DNA of 64,000 nt from Tenrec ecaudatus (taxonomy: Eukaryota; Chordata; Mammalia; Afrosoricida; Tenrecidae): NCBI RefSeq assembly GCF_050624435.1, contig NC_134540.1, forward strand, positions 100,903,739 through 100,967,738. The letters are read 5' to 3'. Made by a program: the position numbers and the translations under genes. The notes under the pieces are model-generated. The model saw nothing but the letters and a program-made list of their open reading frames with translations. It ran no database searches and had not been told where the DNA came from. Position 1 is the stretch's first letter. The number at the start of each line of letters is the position of its first letter. Of the stretch, positions 22,701-34,300 are shown in pieces.

Positions 22701-25700
22701 ATTCAAAGCAGCATTTCTCATTCCAAACGCATACATGCTTATTCCTTTTCTACACTGATAGAAACCCCGCTTTAATAGAACCCACTCTACACCATTTGAT
22801 ATTTCCTTTATTTTCCCTTAAATTAAAAACGTGTGCTGTCATGTAGATTTAATTTTGTTTTACCAGCTAAAATTTATAAGGTGCTATGAGACACCGAGGT
22901 GCATTGGTGATTCAGTGGCAGAATTCTCACCTCCCCTACAGGAAACCCAGGTTTGATTCCTAGTCAATGCATCTCATGCACAGCCGCCGCCCATTTGTGG
23001 CTGCAGCTCCTGTGTTGCTCTGCTGTCGAGCAGGCTTCGCGGCACTTCCTGACTTAGCTCAGAAAAAAAAAACAAACAGGTGGTTTACTTCTGATAATCA
23101 GCCATAGAATCCGACACTGAAAACTCTATAGATCAACATAGTCTGGCCCATGGTTGTTGGTGTACGTTATCAAAAGACGGGGCAGCATTTTGGTCGGCTG
23201 TGCATGAGGATGCCTGGATATGCCGTGCATGGTGCCAAGTCCTTAAATGCATTTGTTTACTGAATCCTCAACAGCAACCAACAAAACACCTCTAAAGTCA
23301 GCATTACCATTTTTTACCTTTGACATATGATTGTGGTGATGATTGTACAATTCTGGGGGCAGGATTGAACTATTGAATTGTCTGATGTGTGAATCATATG
23401 CCAATAAAACTGCTAAAAATAAAATAAAGGGGAAACAGAAAAGTACTAAAGCCCCAGAAAATCTGTCAAAATCCATGGCCATAAAAACACCAAAGGCAGA
23501 GAAAACAACAGGATATGCTTGTAGTGCATGCAGATGAAACCACGTGACTCAAAGCCTTACTGTAATTGAGTAGTAATGGCAGTTTGAGCAGAGAGCATGG
23601 ACACCAACAAGTCCACTCTCACTGAGTTGATTCTAAGTCCTACAGGGCAGAGCAGACCTGCACCCTGGGGTTTCCGGGAGCATAAAGATTGACATGGTTC
23701 AACACATACCTCTCTATACCAACAGAGCTCCTGAAAGATTCACAAGATAAATGAGCATGGAACTTTATCCTGGCGGGGACATTCATACACGCAAGCTGGA
23801 CTCTGGAGAAATTTTCCTGTTATTTTAACTATCTACAGGGATATTATTGTAAAATATAATACACTGCTGCTGAAACACTGATAAGAAAAATTAAGGTTCA
23901 GAAACTTAAGGTCACAGAGTGAGTGGCACGTCAGTCAGCATTTGAACCCAGAGCAGGCTCCCCACCATTGTCTACATTATTTCTATAACATATCACCTCT
24001 CCTGTGGCCAGTAATATCTATACCCCAAAGCCAACCTCACCGCCATCGAGTCAATGCTGACTCCTCGTGGTCCTCTGTGAGTTTCTGAGACTGTCACTGT
24101 TTACAGGGGTAGAAAGCCCAGTCTTTCTCCTGCGGAGCTCCTGGTGGTCTCAAACTGCCGACTATGCAGTTGTCAACCCACTGTGTAATCACTGCACCAT
24201 CAGGGATCTTTTCAATATCTATAAGCAGATCTATTTTTCCTTCACATTTGGGGTTTCACTTCTCATATCATTATCTTCTTTTGCATTCTTTATCACTGAC
24301 TCCAGGGGATTCCTCAACGCTCACTGGATTCTAAGCTAGTCTTTTATGCCCCCCTCCATACACACACCTCCAAAAAAGTTCTTGCTGGTACCCGTAGTTA
24401 ATAAATTAAGGCCAATAATTAACGCCATGGAATTTTTATTTCCTTGTACAACAGTATTTTCTTCCACTAATACAAATCCATGATAATATGTTTATTGTTT
24501 ACATCTTGACTTCCATTATGCATTAAAGCACAATGATATCATTACCTGTTACTAATGTATTCCTCCGTGCTACATGTTAAAATTCTCTGCAGGAGGCATT
24601 TTACTCCTGTGTAGAGTGATTCGATTTGAGTTTTATAGTCATTGAAACAGATTTGACTTCCAGCCATCTATTTATTCTCTGCTCTTATTCAGTTCCTCAT
24701 GGTCAAGATCCCTCACTAAATAAACCATTTCCTTCCCAACTCTGATTTTTTACCTCCTCATGATTTTGAAGAAATAATCTTCCCATTTTCAAAATAGTTA
24801 TCAGTCTCATAAATTATCTTAGCAATAATTCAGAATTGAAGCTTTCATGAAGAAATTGGAAATAAAAGCAAGGAGGGAAAAGGCTTTCTTCTAAAATTTG
24901 TCCTCACAGCTTAAAAAACATTCTCAGCTTTCTCTTCCCTGTAATATAGGTGATCAATAGTGCCATCCCTATGCATTTCACTCTAGAAAGCATAAAAGAT
25001 ACATAGAATAAAAGTGATTTGATTATGTAATTAGTTTTAAACCATGCTAGCTCATTCAAAAGCAAATACATGAGAAGGGATGAAGTGAGGGAGTGAAGGA
25101 GAGAGAGAAGATAAAGGACGGGAAGAAGGGGGGAAGAAGAGGAAAATCTTGGACAGCCTGCAGCCTGTTTGCCAGACTCTAGGACACTGTTGGCATCCTT
25201 TTTTGTATATTTTAAGTTAACTATGACAGTGGTATACAGACACACTTAGGAAATGCTATGCATTTATCACTGGCATTGACTATAGATTCAATGTTTTAGC
25301 TGTATTAACACAACTCTTATATCAAAGTCATTTAAATATATTGTCAGTGAAATTGCCCTTGATGAAAAATGACTCCTAGGGAAGTTGAGACACCTCATTT
25401 CTCATTTACATTGTGCCACATCAGCGGGGCAGGGAGAGGAATCTTGAAAGATTTTCTCCATCTATGTTGCTAAAATCCACTCTACTTTGAGGAAGCAGTT
25501 TTTCTCAATGCTACTTGAGTGTCTTCCAACTTGAGAGCTCATCTTCTGGCATTATGACAGACAATGTTCTGCTGCTTTCCAGAGTCTTCGCCAGTTTTTT
25601 CTTTGGGAATATATCTGTATGTCTTTATTCCAAGTCTGCTAAAACCCATCCATGTTTGAAGCTGCTAGTATGGAAATATTGATAGCAAAGACTCTACCAT

Positions 25701-28700
25701 GCAAGCCACTACCATATGACAAAGTGGAAGAAAAGATATGGACTCAAAATGAGAAGAGAGAACTGCACACATTCATTAATAATCATAACATGGAATATAA
25801 AAAACATGAATCAAGGAAAATTATAAATTGTCAAAAATTAAATGGGAACAATTAAAAATCAATATCCTTATTATTAATGACATGAGTTTAAATGGATAGG
25901 ATGGCATTGGGCATTTATAATCAAAGCCTCATATGCACTACTATTCTGGGAATGACAAACAGGAGAAGCAATGTTGCATTCATCATTAAAAATAACATTT
26001 AAAGATCTATCTTAAAATGCAATACTGACAGTGATAGAATAAAATGTATATATCTTCAAGGAAGACCAGGATTAAAATGACTATTACTCAAATTTATGCA
26101 CCAACCACTAATACCAAAGATTAAGAAACTGAAGATGATTTTTATCAACTTCTGCACTTTGAAATTTATTAAATAAACAGTCAAGACAAGACACATTGGT
26201 AAAAATTGGTGACTGGAATTTGAAAGTTGGAAACAAGGAAGAAGGATCAGTCATTGGAAACAATGACCTTGGTGGGGGGCCATGTGTGCGTGCAGTGGTT
26301 GGTGTGGTGGTGGTGGTTGCAGAGGAAGAAGGAGGCGGGTCTTCTAGGAAAGGTGGTGCTCAGGGGGAGGTGGGGGTGTTCCCCTGTGTCCGGGGGCCCT
26401 TGTTGGCCCGCCACCAGGATGATGGCGGCGACCTGGCGGCAGTCGCGGTGAGTTGCCCAGTTCGGTAAAAAGAAACAAACAAACAAAAAAAGGAAACAAT
26501 GGCCTTGGTGATGGAAATGATATGATAGAATTTTGCAAGACCAACAGCCCTTTTTCAACAGCATAGGTGGTGACCATACACTCTTGACATCACCAGATAG
26601 AATACACAGGAATCAAATGGACTACATCTAGGAAAAGTGAGGATAGAAGAGACAAGATTAGCTGTCTATGTAAGGTTAGATTCCAACTATGGAACCGACC
26701 ATCCCTTGCTCATATACAAGTTCAAGTTGAAGCCAAAAACTAATTAAGATAAATCCACGAGAGACAAAGTAAAGCTTTGAGTATATCCTACATGAATGTG
26801 GAAACTATTTTAGAAATATATTTGATGCATACAACACTAATGAAAAAAGACAATATTAGTCTTCAGATGACATTAAGGATAACATCATATGGAAACAAAG
26901 TAAAAGGTCATTAAAAAGAAAGAAAAGAAAAGGCCAAAATTGATGTCAGAAGATACACCGAAACATACGCTTCAACACAGAATAGCTAAATAAAAATAAT
27001 GGAATAAATTATAAAGTAAAAGAAGTGACTAGAAGATTCCAAGGGACATTCAAGAAGACTGCAAATATCATAATGAAATATTTCTCATAGTAAAGCATTA
27101 CAGTAATAATATATGATTTGTTGATATTGAAGTGTTATTATTCTTGATATGTATAATAATATATTATTATAGTAAAAAATTGCATGAAATGTGCAAAGAC
27201 ATACAGTTAAAGATCCAGGAAGGAAAAATGTGCTTGGAATCACTCAGGCAAAAAGAACTGAAGACAAAAATGAAGCCTCAAGTTTAAACATTGGTGCGTT
27301 CTATGTGTCAGATATTGAATTATACAGGAAGTATTAAAAGGAGATAGGAGGAATACATAAAGCCACTGTTTGGAAAGAATTGGTTGGCATTCAACCACTT
27401 CCTGAGGTGGCATATGGTCAAGAATTGGTAGTATTTCAGGAGAAAGTCCAAGCTACACTGAAGACACGTGTGAAAAATAAGGGGACGGGAATTGGTGGCA
27501 TTCCACTTGGGATGCTTCAACACAGAGGGATAATGCTGGAAACGCTCACTTGTCAAGGCATATAAATGTGGAAGTCTGAGTGCAGAGATCCCAATGTGCA
27601 TTCAAAAGAAAAGTGATCCAACAAAAGGCTGAATTTACTAAATAATATGACTATTATTACATGGAAATAAAATTATGAAAAAGACTATTTAAAAGCAGTA
27701 CAGAGACAGGGAACTACCAGAAGTTCAAGTCAGATTCAGAAGAGTGTTTGGAATGAAAGCTATCAGATGGATGGATCTTTACTGAAAACAGAGAATATCA
27801 TAACTACATTAACAAGTTTTTCATTGACTAGGAGAAGGCATTTAAATAGGTGGATCATAACAAATTATAGATAACTTTGTGAAGAATGAGAATCATGTAT
27901 AACATGTACATAGACCAAGAGGCAATTGTTGAAACAGAACAAGTGGATAAATATGTGATAGAAGATCTGGAAACACAAGCAGCGGGTTGTATCCTTTCAC
28001 CATACTTATTCAATATGTATGCTGAGCAAATACAAATATTCTGAGAGGCCGGACAATATGAAGAAGAACACAACATCAGGATTTTAAGAAGACACATTAA
28101 CAAGCTGTGATATGCAGATGGCACAACCTTATTTGCTGGGGGTGGGGGAAATGAAGAGGACTTGAAGCATTTACTGATAAAGATCAAAGACTATGGCCTC
28201 ATTATACATTAATCTCAACAGAAAGAAAAGAAAGTCCTCAAAACAGGACCATTAAGCAACATCATGATAAATGGAGAAAAGAGGAAAATGTAAAGGATTT
28301 CATGTTTCCAAAGTAAACTCCCATGGACGCAACAGTCATGGTATATTGTATTCTGAAAATCAACTGCAAAATGTATCCTTGAAGTGTTTAAAACAAAGAT
28401 CTCACTTTGAGGACTGAGATGTGCCTGACCCAATCTTCCCGTATACATGTGAAATTTGATCAATGAATAAGGAAGACTGAGGGGGGAAATATGTCTAGCA
28501 ACTATGGTGCTGACAACGAACGTTAATATACCATTGAATTTCAAAAGAATGACCAAATCTGCATAAATACAGCTAACATGCTCCTTAGAAGCTGTAAGAC
28601 AGACTTCATCTCTTGTCTTGTTATCAGCAGATACTAGTTCCTGAAGAAGGACATCCTGCTTGGGACAGTAGAGGTCAGTGAACTAGAAGAAGGCCCTTAG

Positions 28701-31299
28701 GGAGATGGATTGACATGGTAGCTGTAACACCAGACTTAAGCAATTGTGAGGCGAGTGCGGGGTCAGGCAGTCTGGTGTTTGCTGTATACAGAGTCCTTAT
28801 GAATGAGAACTGACTCAATAGCACTTAACACATTAAAGCTTTCCCTGCCAGCCCCTCCCTTTATTTTGTCAAAGTTATGCCTATTTAAATACTTGGAGAC
28901 ACAATTCCTCAGCTGAAACTGCTTGAGCACAAACCCATTGCCAATGACTTCACAGTGACACTATAGGGGAGGGTGGAACCACCCGCTAAGGTGCCCAAGG
29001 CTGTAATCCTTATGGTAGCACATCTTTCTCCCTTGGAACGGAACCCCTGACCTTTTCATTAATAGCTGAGGTTTTTACCCAATGTGGCCCGGGGTGCCTT
29101 CTTTCTTAGTACAGGTATGTTTTCTCTTAGAGATGTAAGTGTAAATGTTCACTATTTTTCTTCAAGTATGCACATAATACCTTTAAAAAATCACTACTTT
29201 GATTTCTTAATGCTACAGTTCTTGGGGAAGGCATATTTCTAAACAATTGCTCTTAGATGCTTTTAATTTTCAATTATACTGCAACAAAAAACTTATGGCA
29301 GTTTACATAAGGATAGTAATTATCTGTTAATGAATGCCCCAGATGAACTGTCTATTTCTGCCCATCATATGAGATGATATTGGTTGAGATAGTTGGGTTT
29401 TTTTACAGGGCTTTCTGTAGATGAAGAGAAAGACGAGACAAACTCTTACCTCAAAAGCCCAAGTGGGCATGTCAACTTGCCTCTTTCTTTTCAGTGTCAG
29501 CATGACGACATGTTCCACACTACTTGCCTTGGGAATGATGCCACTATGCCTTTTTATCTATACCAAAATGTGGGCCGATGCTGGGACCATTGTAATTCCC
29601 TATGATAGCATAGGTAAGTCATTCCGCCGCAGTATCTTTCAATATCACTCTCTTCTCTTCTGCTTACCCTCTACTCCAGTGGTTCTCCACCTGCCTCATG
29701 CCGCGACCCTTCAACAGAGTTCCTCATGTGGTGGTGACCCCCCAAACGTAAAACTATTTTCATTGCTACTTCATCACTGTCATTTTGCTACTGTTATGAA
29801 TCAGGCAACCCCTGGGAAAGGATCGTTCAACCCCCAAAGGGGTGGTGACCCACAGGTTGAGAACCGCCCGCTCTACTCGATTTTCAAACCAGGATCAAGC
29901 CCAGACATTGACCCTTTACCATTTCCTTGCACGTGTGGTCTCTAAGGTCTGATAAAATGCCACTTCAGGTATTGTGCATTTGAGTGCGTGCCACCCACGG
30001 GGTTGGAGTCACTGTTGACTCGTGGCGACAAGACAGTACAGAGCAGAGTAGAGCTGCTTCCTAGGGGTCCCGAGGCTGTGGAACGACTATCAGCAGATTC
30101 CAAATTCCCAACCTTGATCCCATGGGAGAACCCACTTTTTCCTCAATTCAAATCACCAGACTAATTAAAATAACCCCCTCCTCCCATATCAAACTGCGCA
30201 TGAGCAGACTTCAGTAACCAGAGCCCAACAGGTTCCATTCATTCCTTCACTCACACGCTAGTGCAGCTGCCAGTTGCTGTTGGGTGAACCTCTGATGCGC
30301 GGCGACCCCACCGCAACAGCGACAGAACAAAACGGTCCCCAGACCTGCCCCATCACTCTGAGCAACTGCCATCCCGGGTGGACTGACCATTTCTAGTAAG
30401 CACTGAAGGAGTACTATAAGCAAAAGCATCAGCTACCACCCATTGTTTACACACTCAATAGTGCGCCACGTCATGGCAGGTTCTGCATACCGTGGCCCAG
30501 GAAGCTGATTTGTGAATTCGGACTCACCGGAACTCCTTTCCACTCCTGGATGTCCTTCTCATACCAAAACCACAGGGAGTGACTGGCGGGTCTGTGAGAT
30601 GATGAAAGATTAAATGGTTGGTGTTACTATATAGGAAGAAGGAAGTCAAGGGAAACACAGATCATTCCTAAAATACCCAAATAAGCCATTTTATTGAAAT
30701 AGCTTACTAAAAATGAAGTGTTGGTGAAACTGCATTCGTTCCAATCATGACATGCTGAATAGTTTGTTTCAACCCACCCGGAAAACGAGTAACGCCCTGT
30801 TAGGCTCCTTCCTGAAGGTGTGCGTTTATTTCTGAAAGGGTGCTTCTCAGGAAAGGCTAACTGATACGGGAATCCTGCTGGGGACATAAGCTAGATGGAC
30901 CAACATCAAAAGTCCTTCAATTCCTAAAGATGTCATTTCTGCTATAAAATATGACTCAAGGTCTACACAACGAATACAGAGCACTAAGTGGGAAGTATCT
31001 GTACTCTAATATGTTCATGCAGTCCCTGTTCTCTATACCACCTCGGCCATAACATTAGACCGAAAGGAGGGCCGCCTTTGACACACTCCTATTGGCATTT
31101 TTTTCCACATAATGCCCTTCTTGTGACCTCTAAGAAATGCTTTCATCTTATGTAGAACTGCTAAAAGCAGGTTTTAGAGCGACCTTCTGTGACTATCTAC
31201 TTCTGTCTCAGGCACTTCATTCTCCTGCTGCTATTGCCTCCTAGACACCTGCCTTAGAGTTAAAGAACCTGCCCATAAAGGAGTTTGAATTCTATGTTG

Positions 31300-31337
<38 letters not shown>

Positions 31338-34300
31338 GGGGGCGGGGTGGGCAATATTCTCCTCTGGACATTCATTCCCTTCTGGAAAATGTCCTTTTGC
31401 AATTTTGGATAATTCTAAATGACACATCACATCCTTCAATGTGAGCAACTTTTGGAAAACACCTGCAGGGGAAAGAGCTATCCGTATCTCAGTGGAGAAA
31501 GGATGTCGTCGTGAAAGAGGGAAAAGGGAAGGATAATATTTAATGAATTGAGTATGAGAGACACAAATGAATCTTGCTTTCGTATCCTTTTCCCTGGGTC
31601 TGGTCTCTCACCCAACCTTCTTGTGACTGTTTTCTGTACTTTTTTAGTGAAGAAAACAAACTGGCTGACAGCATCTCAGGATAATATCACCTTTGTAAAT
31701 AAGGAAATTTGGGTTCAGGAAAATCATTTAATTTTTCCCCAAGATCACTTGGGAGTTCGGCTCACCAATCAGCTCTGCGGTGTGAACAATTGGTATTACT
31801 ATTTTTTTTTAAAAAAGACAGCAAATTACGATGCCTACTTCATTCTACTCAATATTTTTGAGTGTCTATGAGCAAGAAGTTTATGTCCATTTCATCATTT
31901 AATTCTCCCAACAGCTCTGTGAGGTTTGAGAATGCCTACGCTGTACACACAAGTTGACATGGTTGTGTAGATAGAGTAGAACTGTCCCATAGCTTCCAAA
32001 GGTTGTGACTTTCCAAAAGCAAATCACCTGATTCGTTTTGTGAGATGCCTCTCTGTAGGTTTGAATGGCAAACTCTGCAGTGAGTATAATTCTACCCCTT
32101 TTACAAATAGAGAAAACTAAGCTCAGAAGAAATAAATAATTTCCATAATGCTCAAAGTGGTAAATAAACAAAAATTCAGATGGAATCTGCCTTCACTTTG
32201 TGGCCCCATTTCTACTCTCATTCTCTTTATCGCTTTCTGCCTGTCTTTTTCTCCTCTACCTACTTGTTAGAGGCCAAGCTGAAATTTCGCACATGCAACT
32301 GAGCAGATGCATTGCCTCTAATAAGCAGGCTTTTGCAGACAGCACAGACATGAAGACCACATAAAACAAAGAGAGCCTGGTGGGGAAATAAAAGAAGGCG
32401 ATTCCTAGCCACAGGAGAGTAAAGAGTTTAAAAAGCCATCTTTCTAGACTGGCTGTAAAACAGGTGAAAAGTATATTCTCCAATCAACTTCATATCCCTA
32501 AGAAGCATTCCCTTGCTTTATCTTGTCAGAAGATGGAAAATATTTCTGCTATGGAATTTAGCAGGTGGTGTTAATATTTATCCTCTTTCCTGGAGCTTCC
32601 CCCAAACCATAAGGCCTCTTAGCAAAAGAGGTCAAGGATGCCTCTTCCTAAGAGCCAGGTCATGTCAAATGCTACTTAAAGGGTATCTGGCTTACATTCT
32701 AAACACAGCATTTGCACTGGGATTCATGCTACCATTGTACAACCAAGTTGTGTCAGAATGGTTTCAATTTAAGGCCTTCGAACTTCATATAACTTAATAA
32801 GAAATGGTCTAGAGACACGAAGAGGAAACCTCCTCTCAAGGAAGAAGGATGCAAACATGTCAAAAAAAATTGGGAGTTCTTACCAATACATCTATCAATT
32901 GCACTGCCATTGAGTCCATTTCAACTCAGCGAGACCCTATAAGACAGAGTTGAACTTCTGTGGGTTCGTGAGACCATAATTCTTTACGGAAGTAGAAAGT
33001 CTCATCTTTTTCCCACAGTGTAGCTGGTAGTTTAGAACTGTTGATCTTGTGGTTAGCAGTCCAATACATATCCACAATGACACCAGAGATCTTCTCACAG
33101 CTCCTTCCATCTTCTTTGTTCCCCCATGTTCTCCTTATTCTTTCTTACCTGTATATTTACCCCTGCTCTTGCCATTATTTAATTACACAAAGTAATTTCT
33201 GACCAAAACTAATTACTGACCTCCAAATGGCCAGGGCAACTAGAAGATGAAAAAGAAATTCCTCTTCTTCACTACTGTATTACTTGTAACCGAACCTTTA
33301 AAGACTTGGAATCCAAAATCTGTTCCCAAGTCATGGTCAGATCTACTCTCAGAATGAGTGCACTTTCTAATATAGCATTAAAAGATTGGCGGGGGGGGGG
33401 GGAGGGGGGATGGAATAAACAAAGAAAAGTTAGAAATTGATGGTGTTTTGTTATATAAAATCAACTATTGGGCAAATGAGTACCAAATAATATGGAGAAA
33501 CAAACCATATGTCACAAGAGTAGCAGTAAATTTAACACAGTGAAATTGAAGTATGACTTTTATCTGCCTGGGTGAGCCTGTTGTTGCAAAGAATTGTAAT
33601 TACTTGAGAGGTCACCAAATATATTATCTCACAGAGACATTTAAAGCATGTTTCTTCAACCTGCTCTCTCACCTCTATGCTGCAGATTTGAATAAGCAAC
33701 ATCAGTCTTAAACAGGAGTCGTTAGCTTTTGGATATTCAGAGAACTCAAGTTAATTTAAATATCTTTGCTTCATTTCAACTACCATGAAGCAAAAGACAT
33801 AAGTAACATATACATATGAACACACACTTGGGAAAGGAAAATGATAAATGAGCCAAGGTTCATTTATAAATTTATAAATTGAAATGAAAGAGTTGTGATC
33901 ATATTTAAAAATTGAAAAATGAATCTAAGATTAAGGAAAGAATCTGTATCATCAACATTTTCAATTTTCCACCAATAATATCCAATTATTTATTGGGATG
34001 GGTGAATAAAAAATGTAGTTTTATTCACATGTTCTGTTTTAATTCTTTTTTATGTATTTATAACAGGACATTAAGATAGTGTCGAAGTCTCTTCAGACAG
34101 CTTAGTCTTTAGTTTTTCTCTTTTCTGTGCTGTTTGTCCTGTCAATCTCATTACCTTTCTGTCATTTTAAGGTATCTCACTGGTGGCTCTTGTTGTCCCT
34201 GTTTCTGTTGGAATGTATGTTAATCACAAGTGGCCTCAAAAAGCCAAGATCATTCTGAAGGTAAGTACTGTGTGCCATAAGTTGCACGGTAAAGATTGCA

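Larger units (their letters stand above)
25640..28835 (+). mobile_element. RTE LINE, nearly full length, with nested insertions
   Basis: Covers the endonuclease region ([10 protein letters not shown] at about 26090; [13 protein letters not shown] at 26199; [11 protein letters not shown] at about 26526; [14 protein letters not shown] at about 26590), the linker, the reverse transcriptase (tatgcagatggcacaacc at 28112) and the 3' end near 28800. Many stops and frameshifts are present. Insertions at 26275-26491 and 27080-27183 interrupt it. It is the most complete RTE copy in the window and lies in SLC10A2 intron 1. Confidence 0.85.
16561..29494 (+). other. SLC10A2: SLC10A2 intron 1
   Basis: 12,934 bp with gtaaga at the start and ttttcag at the end. 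Contains microsatellites, three RTE copies, a tRNA-Gly SINE, AfroSINEs and a MIR. The stretch 20815-22885 shows no recognisable element. Confidence 0.93.
29614..34171 (+). other. SLC10A2: SLC10A2 intron 2
   Basis: 4,558 bp, from gtaagt to ttttaag. Holds the SPIN MITE, several AfroSINEs, MIR relics, a TG microsatellite and a G-rich run. 33100-34165 shows nothing else recognisable. Confidence 0.93.

Noticed and set aside
22901..22971. tRNA-Gly gene
   Set aside because: The anticodon arm is altered, stems are mismatched and no T-run terminator follows. The body beyond it is a SINE.
26196..26468. 90-codon frame through the GC-rich insert
   Set aside because: It begins in RTE endonuclease sequence and crosses the insertion border; low-complexity Gly/Val-rich composition.
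29421..29945. 174-codon frame spanning exon 2 and downstream
   Set aside because: It is partly the exon 2 frame read through its donor site into the SPIN element. The portions outside 29495-29613 are not protein-like.
33391..33409. G-quadruplex regulatory element
   Set aside because: A single G-run in an intron with no conservation evidence; reported only as low complexity.
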